Part shown: one piece after another, positions 37,155-45,389 of the stretch
Layout of the letters: each line of letters opens with the position of its first letter
Position numbering within the stretch: the stretch's first letter is position 1
Assembly: GCF_018308945.1 (NCBI RefSeq)
Contig: NZ_CP070501.1
Span: 1,798,001 to 1,862,000, forward strand
DNA length: 64,000 nucleotides
Source of the DNA: Agrococcus sp. Marseille-Q4369
Lineage (GTDB): Bacteria > Actinomycetota > Actinomycetes > Actinomycetales > Microbacteriaceae
Reading direction: 5' to 3'
Notes under the pieces: generated by a model
Told to the model about the DNA's origin: nothing
What the model saw: only the letters and a program-made list of their open reading frames with translations
Database searches by the model: none
Made by a program: the position numbers and the translations under genes

Positions 37155-37183
37155 AGCATACGCCCGTTTAGGGTCTTTAGTAA
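37155..37183 (-). promoter_or_regulatory. Promoter of the AAA ATPase gene
   Basis: On the minus strand TTACTA (37178-37183) and TATGCT (37155-37160) are 17 nt apart. The -35 overlaps the zwf stop codon. Three CTAAA repeats (around 37175, 37166 and 37150) flank the -10 and could bind a regulator. Confidence 0.5.
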
Positions 37184-38556
37184 CCGCTCGTCGCCCAGCC
37201 GCGAGGACCTCGGGAGCCGGCCTCGTACTCCTCGAGGGGCACCGCATCCGCCCGCCACGCCTCGAGCACGGGCTCGACGATGCGCCAGCACTCCTCCGCG
37301 GCGTCGCCGCGCACCGCGAGCCGCGGGTCGGCGTCGAGGATGGCGCCGAGCACCTCGCCGTAGGGCAGGAGCTGACCTCCGCCGAGCTCGCCGCGCAGCA
37401 CGGTCTGCTCGAGGGTGAACGGCTCGCCCTTGCCGTTCGTCGTGAGGTGGAGCTCGAAGCCGTCGGGCTTGAAGTCGATGACGAAGCGGTCGGCGGTGTC
37501 GTGCCCGCGGAAGCCGTCCGGCACGTGAGCGGGCGGCCGCCAGTGCACGATCGCGCGCTTGCGCACGCCGCCGAGCGACTTGCCCGAGCGCAGCAAGAAG
37601 GGCACGCCGGCCCACCGCGCGTTGGCGATCTCGACCTCGATCTCGGCGAGCGTCTCGGTGCCGCGCGCCGGATCGACGCCGGGCTCGCGGGTGTAGTCGG
37701 GCACCGGCCTGCCCTCGACGCTCCCGGCGGTGTAGCGCGCGCGGCGCGAGTGGCGGACCGGGTCGACGACGCGCGCGGCGCGCAGCACGGTCGAGATCGC
37801 GTCGCGCAGGTCGCGCTCGCCGACGGTCGCGACGGGCTCCATCGCGATGAGCGCCATGATCTGCAGCAGGTGCGACTGGATCATGTCGCGCAGCGCGCCG
37901 TTGCGGTCGTAGTAGCCGGCGCGGTCCTCGAGCGTGACGGTCTCGTCGTAGAGCACCTCGACGCGCTCGATGCTCCCGCGGTCCCACGACGCCTGCAGCA
38001 GCCGGTTCGTGAAGCGCAGGCCCAGGAGGTTGAGCACCGTGTGCAGGCCGAGGAAGTGGTCGATGCGGAAGACCCGCTGCTCGGGGACGATGCGCGTGAC
38101 GAGCTCGTTGAGCTCGCGCGCGCTGCCCAGGCTGTCGCCGAAGGGCTTCTCGATCGCGAGGATCGTGCCGCTCGGCACGCCGATGCGCTCGAGCGTCTCG
38201 CACACGAGCCGCGTCACGTGCGGCGGCAGCGCGAAGTACATGACGAGCCGCTCGCAGTCGAGCGATGCGATGAGGGCCCGGAGGGCGTCGCCGTCGGTCG
38301 CGTCGGCGGCGACGTAGTGCGTGTGCTCGAGCACGGCGGCAGCAGCTGCGGGGCTCACCTCGGCGGCGTCGAGTGCCGTCTGCACGCGCCCGCGCCAATC
38401 CGCCGCGTCGAGCGCGCGGACGTCGGCGCCGACGACGCGCAGCCGCCGATCGGGCTCAGCTCGCAGCAGCGTGGCGATGCCCGGCAGCAGCAGCCTCGCC
38501 GTGAGGTCGCCGGAGGCGCCGAGGATGAGCAGGGTCGTGGTCGGCTGCGGGGCCAT
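37177..38556 (-). CDS. zwf: Glucose-6-phosphate dehydrogenase, divergent paralogue
   Basis: A 459-residue enzyme with the Rossmann start LLILGASGDLTARLLLP, IAIEKPFG-like AIEKPFGDS (residues 135-143), GALRDMIQSHLLQ and PFLLRSGKSL. The active-site segment reads RIDHFLGLHTVLN (164-176): His167 is present but the usual lysine after DHxLG is Leu171. Canonical G6PDH uses that lysine for substrate binding, so substrate or efficiency may differ. It would oxidise a hexose 6-phosphate to the lactone with NAD(P). A CAGGAT box is 6 nt before the ATG. It is monocistronic. Confidence 0.85.
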   Translation of the reverse strand: MAPQPTTTLLILGASGDLTARLLLPGIATLLRAEPDRRLRVVGADVRALDAADWRGRVQTALDAAEVSPAAAAAVLEHTHYVAADATDGDALRALIASLDCERLVMYFALPPHVTRLVCETLERIGVPSGTILAIEKPFGDSLGSARELNELVTRIVPEQRVFRIDHFLGLHTVLNLLGLRFTNRLLQASWDRGSIERVEVLYDETVTLEDRAGYYDRNGALRDMIQSHLLQIMALIAMEPVATVGERDLRDAISTVLRAARVVDPVRHSRRARYTAGSVEGRPVPDYTREPGVDPARGTETLAEIEVEIANARWAGVPFLLRSGKSLGGVRKRAIVHWRPPAHVPDGFRGHDTADRFVIDFKPDGFELHLTTNGKGEPFTLEQTVLRGELGGGQLLPYGEVLGAILDADPRLAVRGDAAEECWRIVEPVLEAWRADAVPLEEYEAGSRGPRGWATSGY

Positions 38557-38619
38557 GCCCCGATCCTGGCACCCGCGCGCGAGCGGCGGCTGGACGGCGT
38601 CGGCAGGACGGGCGCGGCG

Positions 38620-38625
38620 TACCGT
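38620..38625 (+). promoter_or_regulatory. -10 element for leaderless mRNA of the 38632 gene
   Basis: TACCGT ends 6 nt before the ATG at 38632. The intervening GGAGGC is too close to the start to serve as a ribosome site. Confidence 0.5.
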
Positions 38626-38631
38626 GGAGGC

Positions 38632-39108
38632 ATGCTCGCCCGCGCTGCCCGACTCGTGCTCCCCGCCGTCTGGCTGGGCCTCATCGTCGGCATCTCACTC
38701 ATCGAGGCGCCGCTCAAGTTCCAGGCGCCGGGCGTCACGGTGCCGCTCGGTCTCGGCATCGGACGACTCGTCTTCGCGGCGATGAACGTCGCGGAGGCGG
38801 CGCTCGCGGTGCTGCTCGTGACCGCGGCCTTCGCGTCGCGCGCGCCGCGAGCCGAGCGCATCCTCTCGCTCGTCCTCACCGCCGTGCTCGCGGTGAAGGC
38901 GCTCGCGATCCGGCCGATGATGCACGCGACGACCGACGCCGTGATCGCGGGGGAGAGCGAGGGCGGATCGGGGTTGCACTACCTCTACATCGCCGCTGAC
39001 GGGCTGCTCATCGTGGGCCTCGTCGCGCTGCTGTGGCTCGCTGTGCGCAGCCTGCTCGGCCGCGCTGTCGCCGCGGGTGCGGGGGCTGAGCGCTCGCGCG
39101 GCAGCTGA
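38632..39108 (+). CDS. Membrane protein of unknown function, four spans
   Basis: A 158-residue protein with four hydrophobic segments (about 5-22, 42-65, 76-93, 118-142). The blocks LPAVWLGLIVGISLIEAPLKF and RLVFAAMNVAEAALAVLL recur in small actinobacterial membrane proteins, but I cannot assign a function. It is divergent from zwf and has its own TACCGT box. Confidence 0.68.
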   Translation: MLARAARLVLPAVWLGLIVGISLIEAPLKFQAPGVTVPLGLGIGRLVFAAMNVAEAALAVLLVTAAFASRAPRAERILSLVLTAVLAVKALAIRPMMHATTDAVIAGESEGGSGLHYLYIAADGLLIVGLVALLWLAVRSLLGRAVAAGAGAERSRGS

Positions 39109-39126
39109 TCGCCGCGCGAAGCGGCG

Positions 39127-39381
39127 TCACCAGATGACGCCGCCGCCGATCGAGATGCCGCCGTAGGTCAGGAGCACGAAGACGATCGCCACGACCGCCG
39201 GCGCGATGCCGCGGCCGCCCGCGTGCCGCGACTTGAACAGGCCGATGGCCGCGAGGATCGCCGCGATCGCCGCGAGGCCGCCGCCGAGGATGAGCCCGAC
39301 GAAGAGCGGGATCGGCATGAGGACGAGGCCGAGCAGGCCGATCCACAGTGCCCACCAGGACCACGGGTTGCTGCGCTTCAT
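39127..39381 (-). CDS. Small DUF4190-like membrane protein
   Basis: An 84-residue protein with two to three hydrophobic segments separated by a basic loop (KSRHAGGRG), a pattern seen in DUF4190-type proteins. Function unknown. It converges on the gene ending at 39108 with an 18-nt gap. GAGGAT lies 6 nt before its ATG. The next 262 bp to the right contain no gene; they hold a CCCGCCTG/CAGGCGGG hairpin (39569-39591) and nothing else that I can name. Confidence 0.62.
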   Translation of the reverse strand: MKRSNPWSWWALWIGLLGLVLMPIPLFVGLILGGGLAAIAAILAAIGLFKSRHAGGRGIAPAVVAIVFVLLTYGGISIGGGVIW

Positions 39382-39643
39382 GGCTCCATCCTCCCAGTCG
39401 GGGATGCGAGCGCACTGAGCCGGGCCACGAGGGGAACCTCCAACCTGAAGATGCGATCAAGGAATGGAAACACTGTTGCGAAACGGCGTCGCGACGGCTT
39501 TGCTGTCCTCAGGCACCCGATCGGCTCCCCGAGCAGGCCGGGTGCCGGCGATCACCGCGTCCCCGCCTGTCGTGACCAGGCGGGGGCGCGGCTCGTCGTT
39601 GCAGGGCAAGCATCGCACCTGGTTGCCATGCCAGGCTGGAGCC

Positions 39644-40216
39644 ATGACTCGCGACCTCCACATCACCGGCGACGAAGCGGCCGACCGCCTCCTCTCGGAC
39701 GACGACTTCGCGCTCCTCGTGGGCATGCTGCTCGACCAGCAGGTGCCGATGGAGACGGCGTTCGCCGGGCCGGCGAAGCTGCGCGATCGCCTCGGCGTGC
39801 TCGACGCGGCGTCGATCGCGCGCATGGACCCCGAGGAGTTCCAGGCGGCCTTCGCCGAGAAGCCCGCGGTGCACCGGTTCCCCGGCTCGATGGCGAAGCG
39901 CGTGCAGCAGCTCGCCGCCGTCGTCGCCGACGAGTGGGGCGGCGACGCGGGCGCGATCTGGCGGCGGGGCGAGCCCGACGGCCCCGAGGTGCTGCGGCGG
40001 CTGCAGGCGCTGCCGGGCTTCGGCGACCAGAAGGCGCGCATCTTCCTCGCCCTGCTCGGCAAGCGCGCCGGCTTCGACGGCGCCGGGTGGGTGGATGCGT
40101 CGGACCCCTACGGCGAGGAGGACGCGAAGCGCTCGGTGGCCGACATCGTCGATGCGGCGTCGCTCGCCGAGGTGCGGGCGACGAAGCAGGCGGCGAAGCG
40201 CGCCGCGAAGGCCTAG
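39644..40216 (+). CDS. HhH-GPD-type base-excision repair protein
   Basis: A 190-residue protein of the short HhH-GPD family found in actinobacteria. LLVGMLLDQQVPMETAF resembles the glycosylase helix that starts the domain, and LQALPGFGDQKARIFLALLG is the helix-hairpin-helix; a DASDPYG segment follows in place of the GPD motif. Base damage specificity is unknown, and a catalytic lysine is not obvious. A lysine/alanine-rich tail ends the protein. The ATG is chosen where homology begins; CAGGCT is 6 nt upstream. The frame is open further upstream without homology. Confidence 0.78.
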   Translation: MTRDLHITGDEAADRLLSDDDFALLVGMLLDQQVPMETAFAGPAKLRDRLGVLDAASIARMDPEEFQAAFAEKPAVHRFPGSMAKRVQQLAAVVADEWGGDAGAIWRRGEPDGPEVLRRLQALPGFGDQKARIFLALLGKRAGFDGAGWVDASDPYGEEDAKRSVADIVDAASLAEVRATKQAAKRAAKA

Positions 40217-40276
40217 CTCCTCCCATCGACCTGGCGGCGGTGCCCGGCAGCGGGTGCATGCCGCCCTCGCCGCGGC

Positions 40277-40282
40277 TAGCGT
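40277..40282 (+). promoter_or_regulatory. -10 element for leaderless mRNA of the 40289 gene
   Basis: TAGCGT ends 6 nt before the ATG at 40289; the 72-bp gap to the previous gene has no ribosome site. Confidence 0.6.
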
Positions 40283-40288
40283 GAGCGC

Positions 40289-41215
40289 ATGAGCGCCGTC
40301 TCGCGAGCCATGGCCGCAGTCACCCCGCGGCCGACGCCGCGCGAGCCCGCCGAGCGCGACGTGCTGCAGCGCGAGCGGGCGCGGAGCGCGCACGGTTGGC
40401 TCGCGGCCGCCGTCGTCGGCGCCCACTACGCCGCGATGAGCGCTGCAGGAGTGCTCGCGGCGAGCTGGAGCGGGAGCGCGCTGTCATGGGCGGCGGCCGC
40501 GTCGGCGCTCGTGCTCTGCGTCGTCGCGGGCATGCTCGTGATCGGCGTCGGCCAGCTCGTGCTGCTCGTGCGCGCGGCGCCGCGGCGCTGGGCTGCCGCA
40601 TCGACGCCGGTCGTGCTCGTCGCGCTCGGTCTGCTGACCGCTCCGCTCGCGCCCTTCCTCGCCGTCGTCGGTGCACCGCTCCACCTCGTGCTGCCGCTCG
40701 TGGTCGCGGCGCACGGCATCGGGCTGCTGCTGCTCGACCCGAGCGTGCGCGCCGGTGCCCCTCGGCCCGTGCAGGGCGTCGTGCTCGGGCTCGGTGCGGC
40801 GATCAGCGTGCTCGTGGTTGGCCTCCTCGACGCGCTCGTCCTGCTGCCCATGACCCTCGCTCCCGGTGTGCCCCTCGACGCGCTGTGGTCGGGCATGGCA
40901 GCGGTCGGTGAGGCGGGCGGATGGGTCGTCCCGGTGCTGTGGGCAGGCGCGTGGGCGGTCGCCCTCCTCGTGCTCGGGCTGGGGCTGCTGCGCGCGCGTC
41001 GCGGCGACCGGGGCTCGCTCGGGCTGCTGCTCGGCGCGGCGGCGCTCGCGGTCGGCGGGCTGCCGGTCGCGGAGTTCTCCATCGGGATGGGCGTCGCCGA
41101 CACGTTCGGCACGCGCGGAGGCATGTCGCTGGCCTACCCGGCCATCGCGCTCGTCGCGACGGCGCTCGTCGCCGCGTCTGCCGCGCTGCTCATCGGCGCG
41201 CGGCGCTCCGACTGA
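40289..41215 (+). CDS. Polytopic membrane protein of unknown function
   Basis: A 308-residue protein with a hydrophilic, basic N-terminus (about 30 residues) and around eight hydrophobic segments of low sequence complexity (Ala/Leu/Val). I see no transporter or enzyme motif. Preceded by TAGCGT 6 nt before the ATG. It stands alone between the repair protein and a GNAT gene with a separate promoter. Confidence 0.65.
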   Translation: MSAVSRAMAAVTPRPTPREPAERDVLQRERARSAHGWLAAAVVGAHYAAMSAAGVLAASWSGSALSWAAAASALVLCVVAGMLVIGVGQLVLLVRAAPRRWAAASTPVVLVALGLLTAPLAPFLAVVGAPLHLVLPLVVAAHGIGLLLLDPSVRAGAPRPVQGVVLGLGAAISVLVVGLLDALVLLPMTLAPGVPLDALWSGMAAVGEAGGWVVPVLWAGAWAVALLVLGLGLLRARRGDRGSLGLLLGAAALAVGGLPVAEFSIGMGVADTFGTRGGMSLAYPAIALVATALVAASAALLIGARRSD

Positions 41216-41245
41216 GGCTCGCGCGGCACAGCGCGAGCGGAGACC

Positions 41246-41274
41246 TTGCTCCGGTCCACGCGCGGGTCTACCGT
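41246..41274 (+). promoter_or_regulatory. Promoter of the GNAT gene
   Basis: TTGCTC (41246-41251) and TACCGT (41269-41274) are 17 nt apart; the -10 ends 6 nt before the ATG at 41281. This is the clearest case in the window where a -35-like hexamer accompanies the leaderless box. Confidence 0.6.
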
Positions 41275-41280
41275 CGCCCC

Positions 41281-41868
41281 ATGCCGGAGGTCGACATCCG
41301 TCCAGCGACGCCCGATCGCTTCCCTCACGCCCAACGGGCGCTGAGCGGCGGGGGCGATGGGCGATCGTGCCAGTGCCAGTGGTGGACGATCACGAACGTC
41401 GAGTTCCAGCGCTCGAGCGTGGAGGAGCGCCGAGAGCTGCTCCGCGCCGAGCTCGAGGGCGAGCTCGCACCGGCGCTCATCGCCTACGTCGACGGCGAGG
41501 CGGCCGGCTGGGTGCGCGTCGGCCCTCGCACTCGACAGATCCGCTTGAGCAGGACGAAGCAGCTCGCGTCGACGACCGAGGAGCCGTGGGACGACGGCTC
41601 GGTGTGGGCGGTGTCGTGCTTCGTGGTGCGCACCGAGCACCGCGGCGAGGGGCTCGCGGGGCGCCTGCTCGCGGCCGCGATCGACTTCGCCGGCTCGCAC
41701 GGCGCTCGAGTGCTCGAGGGGTACCCGGTCGATCCGAGCGAGGGGAGGAAGAAGGCCTCCAACGAGCTCTACCGCGGCGTCGTCTCGACCTTCGCGCGCG
41801 CGGGCTTCCGCGAGGTGGGCCGGCCGAGGCCCGACCGCGCGCTCTACGCGCTCGATCTCAGCCGCTGA
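41281..41868 (+). CDS. GNAT-family N-acetyltransferase
   Basis: A 195-residue acetyltransferase. The acetyl-CoA loop is in VVRTEHRGEGLAGRLLAAAI (about residues 117-136), preceded by the strand WAVSCF; the end (YRGVVSTFARAGFREVGR) is the usual last helix-strand of GNATs. An unusual CQCQWW near residue 35 recalls GNATs annotated with a Cys/Trp-rich insertion. The acceptor molecule is unknown. Confidence 0.85.
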   Translation: MPEVDIRPATPDRFPHAQRALSGGGDGRSCQCQWWTITNVEFQRSSVEERRELLRAELEGELAPALIAYVDGEAAGWVRVGPRTRQIRLSRTKQLASTTEEPWDDGSVWAVSCFVVRTEHRGEGLAGRLLAAAIDFAGSHGARVLEGYPVDPSEGRKKASNELYRGVVSTFARAGFREVGRPRPDRALYALDLSR

Positions 41869-41876
41869 CGCGCCGT

Positions 41877-42878
41877 TCAGCTGTGCCGCTTCGCGCGCCC
41901 TCGCGGCAGCAGCTCGACCGACGGCAGCCGCGGGCTCGGCAGCGGCGGCGATGCGTCGTCGACGACCGAGCCGAAGCGCGGCCGGGCGTCCGGGCCCGAC
42001 TCGCGCTCGCGCATCCACTGCTCGCGTGCCTCGGCAACCTCGTCGTGATCGGTGCCGATGAAGTTCCAGAACATCACCACCTCCTCCTCGAACGGCTCGC
42101 CGCCGAGCAGGATCGCGATCGCATCGCGCTCGGCCGAGACGACGAGGGCCTCGCGCCCGGGCGCGGCGTAGGCCATCGCGCCGCGAGCGACCGCGACGTC
42201 GTCGACGCTCACGCCGTCGGTGAGGGCGAGCACGCCGTGCTCGAAGCCCGCGCGCAGCTCGAGCGCCACCTCGGTGCCTGCGAGCAGCCGCAGCTCGACC
42301 CCGAGCAGCGGCGAGTAGGCGCCGACGCCGCTCGCCGCTCCTGCGAACTCGCCGACGAAGACGCTCGCGGTCACCCCGCCGCCGAGCTCGACGCGCGGCA
42401 CGGCGTCGAGCCCGTCGAACCACGGCTCGCGCCCTCGCTCGTGGCTCGGCAGCACCGTCCACAGCTGCACGCCGTGCAGCACGTCGGTGTCGGTCGTCGA
42501 GTACTCGCTGTGCGAGATGCCGCGGCCCGCGGTCATGATGTTGAGCCCGCCGGGGCGCACGGTGTGGGCGAAGCCGGCCGAGTCGCGGTGCTCGATCGCG
42601 CCGTCGACGAGCCAGCTCCAGGTCTGGAGGCCGGTGTGCGGATGCGGTGGCACGTCCATGCCCGGACCCCCGCGCATCGACGTCGGCCCGAAGGCGTCGG
42701 CGAAGCACCACGCGCCGACGAAGTGCCGGTGCTTGTTGGGCAGCACGCGCTGCACCGGCATCGCGCGCGGACCGCCGAGCGGCACCTCGCGAGGCAGCAG
42801 CAGCTCGAGTCCGGCCGCGCGCGCCTCGTCGACGCACGCGTCGGCGCTCTCGAGCAGCAGGGCCTCGTCGTTGCTCAT
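41877..42878 (-). CDS. Pirin-family bicupin protein
   Basis: A 333-residue protein with the pirin N-terminal cupin: MDVPPHPHTGLQTWSWLVDG and GRGISHSEYS provide the metal-binding His/His/His/Glu set, and GVQLWTVLP and the C-terminal pirin domain with WNFIGTDHDEV follow. Bacterial pirins can act as quercetinases or regulators of central metabolism; the role here is open. A TAGCGT box (42885-42890) lies 6 nt before the ATG. Confidence 0.9.
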   Translation of the reverse strand: MSNDEALLLESADACVDEARAAGLELLLPREVPLGGPRAMPVQRVLPNKHRHFVGAWCFADAFGPTSMRGGPGMDVPPHPHTGLQTWSWLVDGAIEHRDSAGFAHTVRPGGLNIMTAGRGISHSEYSTTDTDVLHGVQLWTVLPSHERGREPWFDGLDAVPRVELGGGVTASVFVGEFAGAASGVGAYSPLLGVELRLLAGTEVALELRAGFEHGVLALTDGVSVDDVAVARGAMAYAAPGREALVVSAERDAIAILLGGEPFEEEVVMFWNFIGTDHDEVAEAREQWMRERESGPDARPRFGSVVDDASPPLPSPRLPSVELLPRGRAKRHS

Positions 42879-42884
42879 CCTGCC

Positions 42885-42890
42885 ACGCTA
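42885..42890 (-). promoter_or_regulatory. -10 element for leaderless pirin mRNA
   Basis: TAGCGT on the minus strand ends 6 nt before the pirin ATG at 42878; the same hexamer and spacing occur before the gene at 40289. Confidence 0.6.
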
Positions 42891-42901
42891 CGCGGCGCGC
42901 G

Positions 42902-43129
42902 TCAGATGCCGAAGAGCTGCTTGCCGAAGACGATCACGACGATGCCCGCGAGGGCGAGCAGCACGCACACGCCCAGGAGCGAGCGGCCGAGCGCGGTCGA
43001 TCCGGGTCGCTGGCTCTCGATCGAGCGGATGCCGACCGCGTAGATGAGCGGGATGCCCGCGCCGAGCAGCAGCCCGACGCCGAGCACGGAGGCGATCGCG
43101 ATCGCGAGCGCGCCGAAGTCGATGGCCAT
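42902..43129 (-). CDS. Small membrane protein coupled to the Pit transporter
   Basis: A 75-residue protein with two hydrophobic segments (residues 6-32 and 50-70) and a short basic loop (IRSIESQRPGSTALGR). Its ATG overlaps the stop of the phosphate transporter gene (ATGA), so it is translated with it. Two-span partners behind pit genes occur in other actinobacteria, but no function is established to my knowledge. Confidence 0.7.
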   Translation of the reverse strand: MAIDFGALAIAIASVLGVGLLLGAGIPLIYAVGIRSIESQRPGSTALGRSLLGVCVLLALAGIVVIVFGKQLFGI

Positions 43130-44376
43130 CAGGCTGCCCCTCCGTTGCCGCGATCCTTGCGCTTCTTCCGCTTGCGCGGCCGGGAGATCGGCGCGACGTG
43201 CGAGGCGACGGCGCTCAGCTCGCGGTCGATCTCTCGCTTGCGCTCCTTCTTGGGCTGCTCCCACTGCTCGGTGACGTTGTGCGAGCCGACGTGGCTCATG
43301 CGCGAGCGCAGCCACATCGCGGCGCACGCGGCGATGAGCAGCGCCGTCACGACGATCGAGCCCCACAGGTGGCCGAAGAGCCCCGCGATGACGAAGCACA
43401 GCGCACCGATCGCGCCCGACGCGGGCAGCGTGATGAGCCACGCGATGAGCATGCGGCGCGCGACCGACCACCGCACCTTCGCGTCGGTGCGCGCGACCCC
43501 CGAGCCGATCACGGAGCCGGAGGCGACGTGGGTGGTCGAGAGCGGCAGGCCGAGGTGGCTCGAGGTGAGGATGATGGATGCGCTCGAGAAGTCGGCGGAC
43601 ATGCCCTGCCTGGGCGAGATGTCGACGATGCCCTTGCCGAGCGTGCGGATGACGCGCCACCCGCCCATGTAGGTGCCCGCCGCGATCGCGACGGCGCACA
43701 CGACCCGCACCCACAGCGGCATGTCGGCATCCGGGTCGAGGGTGCCGTGGGCGACGAGCGCGAGGAAGATCACGCCCATCGTCTTCTGCGCGTCGTTCGT
43801 GCCGTGCGCGAGCGACATGAGTGAGGCCGCGCCGATCTGGCCCCAGCGGAAGCTCCGCTTCTCGGCGCGCTCGCTCAGGTTGGCCGTCACCCGCTGCACG
43901 AGCCACGTGCCGCAGAAGGCGACGAGGCCCGCGATGACGGGCGCGAGCAGTGCGGGGATGAGGATCTTCTGCGCGACGCCGCCCCACAGCACGCCCGTGA
44001 CGCCGAGCGCCGCGATCGTCGCGCCGATGAGCCCGCCGAAGAGCGCGTGGCTCGACGACGACGGCAGCCCGAACAGCCACGTCAGCACGTTCCAGACGAT
44101 CGCGCCCGTGAGGCCGCACAGCACGATGAGCATGAGGCTCTCGCCGTCGACGCCCGTCAGGTCGACGATCCCCGATCCGACGGTCTTGGCCACCTCGATC
44201 GAGAGGAAGGCGCCCACGAGGTTGAGCGACGCCGAGAGCGCGACGGCGGGCTTCGGCTTGAGCGCACCGGTCGCGACCGACGGCGCCATGGCGTTGGCGG
44301 TGTCGTGGAAGCCGTTGGTGAAGTCGAACGCGAGGGCGACGATGACGACGATCGCGAGGATCGCGAGTTCCTGCAT
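43129..44376 (-). CDS. pit: Low-affinity inorganic phosphate transporter (Pit family)
   Basis: A 415-residue transporter with about ten spans. The duplicated PiT signatures are FDFTNGFHDTANAMAPSVAT at the start with GLPSSSSHALFGG, and SLAHGTNDAQKTMG with LGLPLSTTHVASG in the second half. Pit proteins import metal-phosphate with protons. The C-terminal 60 residues are cytosolic and very basic (RPRKRKKRKDRG), an extension not essential for the family. GAGACT stands 6 nt before the ATG. The gene is followed by a coupled two-span protein. Confidence 0.92.
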   Translation of the reverse strand: MQELAILAIVVIVALAFDFTNGFHDTANAMAPSVATGALKPKPAVALSASLNLVGAFLSIEVAKTVGSGIVDLTGVDGESLMLIVLCGLTGAIVWNVLTWLFGLPSSSSHALFGGLIGATIAALGVTGVLWGGVAQKILIPALLAPVIAGLVAFCGTWLVQRVTANLSERAEKRSFRWGQIGAASLMSLAHGTNDAQKTMGVIFLALVAHGTLDPDADMPLWVRVVCAVAIAAGTYMGGWRVIRTLGKGIVDISPRQGMSADFSSASIILTSSHLGLPLSTTHVASGSVIGSGVARTDAKVRWSVARRMLIAWLITLPASGAIGALCFVIAGLFGHLWGSIVVTALLIAACAAMWLRSRMSHVGSHNVTEQWEQPKKERKREIDRELSAVASHVAPISRPRKRKKRKDRGNGGAA

Positions 44377-44496
44377 CGTGCCAGTCTCCACCACAGGCGC
44401 CGTGCGCTCCAAGACGAGCGCGCGAGGCGCGCCCGGCTCCCGCCGCTCGACGCCCTTCGGTCGGGGGATGCGTCGGGTCTCCGCGGCGCGGCTACG

Positions 44497-44670
44497 CTGC
44501 CGCGGGTCTTCCCCGACCTGCCGAAGGACGCCTTGAAGCGCCGCGGCGACGCGCTCGCCGAGGCGCCAAGGTGCAGCCGCGAGGTGCGCGACGCGATCGC
44601 GCCGGTGCAGGCGGCGATGACGGCGGTGCTCAGCGCGACCGTGATCGTGCCGTCGTCGACGAGCAGCTGA
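44497..44670 (+). pseudogene. Partial copy of the GPP34 gene (C-terminal fragment)
   Basis: Fifty-seven codons read VFPDLPKDALKRRGDALAE, then SREVRDAIAPVQAAM, matching the end of the intact GPP34 protein encoded just downstream (IFPDRPREPLLARGAELAE, SREVHRSIEAVQAAM) at roughly half of positions. There is no start codon: a TACGCT box (44493-44498) precedes the fragment by a few bases, as if a deletion had fused a promoter to the C-terminal part. It is the remnant of a diverged tandem duplicate. Confidence 0.75.
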
Positions 44671-44705
44671 CGCCATCGACGGGTGCGCACCGCAGGCGGA
44701 CGGCG

Positions 44706-44711
44706 TACCGT
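44706..44711 (+). promoter_or_regulatory. -10 element for leaderless GPP34 mRNA
   Basis: TACCGT ends 6 nt before the ATG at 44718, as at 38632 and 41281. Confidence 0.55.
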
Positions 44712-44717
44712 GGGGCC

Positions 44718-45389
44718 ATGGCGCTGACGATCCCCGAGGCGGTGCTGCTGCTCGCCATCGACGACGACGAGGGCTCGCCCCTCATCGAGGACTCGTCGCT
44801 CGGGATCGCGATCGCCGGCGCGGCCCTCGCGCAGCTGGTGGTGGACGGGCGGATGCGCGTGGTCGCGCACGGCGAGCCAGGTGGCGAGGCTGAGGTGCTG
44901 GTCGCCGCGAGCGGCACGACGAACCCGCACCTCGAGCCGCTCGTCGAGCGGATCGACGGAACGACCCCGTCGCAAGCGCTGAGCGTCGTCGCGGGCTGGG
45001 GCGGTCGCAGCGCTCCCACGACCCGGGTGCGCAGGGAGCTGCTCGAGGACTTCGCCGCAGCCGGCGTGCTCGCGCGCGAGGAGGACCGCTTCCTCGGCAT
45101 CCGGTGGCGCGAGCGCTGGGAGCGCGGCGAGCGCCGCGACGTCGAGGACGCGCTGCAAGCGCGAGCGATCGAGGTGCTCGACGGCGCCGACGACCCGACG
45201 GTCGGCGCGGCGCTCGCGATCCTGCACGGGGCCGAGGCGCTGCCGCCGATCTTCCCCGACCGGCCGCGCGAGCCGCTGCTCGCGCGCGGCGCGGAGCTCG
45301 CCGAGCGCTCGTGGGCGAGCCGCGAGGTGCACCGCTCGATCGAGGCCGTCCAGGCCGCGATGGTCAGCCTGATGATGTCGTCGACGTGA
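44718..45389 (+). CDS. GPP34/GOLPH3-family protein
   Basis: A 223-residue protein with the GPP34 fold start LTIPEAVLLLAIDDDEGSP and the helical core AGAALAQLVVDGRM, LEDFAAAGVLAREEDRFLGI and RWRERWERG. GOLPH3 proteins bind phosphatidylinositol 4-phosphate in eukaryotes; bacterial members, common in actinobacteria, have no settled function but may bind membranes. A diverged partial copy precedes it. Its stop overlaps the GTG of the next gene by 3 nt. Confidence 0.85.
   Translation: MALTIPEAVLLLAIDDDEGSPLIEDSSLGIAIAGAALAQLVVDGRMRVVAHGEPGGEAEVLVAASGTTNPHLEPLVERIDGTTPSQALSVVAGWGGRSAPTTRVRRELLEDFAAAGVLAREEDRFLGIRWRERWERGERRDVEDALQARAIEVLDGADDPTVGAALAILHGAEALPPIFPDRPREPLLARGAELAERSWASREVHRSIEAVQAAMVSLMMSST

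Noticed and set aside
39420-39643. A gene in the gap before the HhH-GPD protein
   Set aside because: The frame is open but the translation has no start context or homology; only a CCCGCCTG/CAGGCGGG hairpin is visible.
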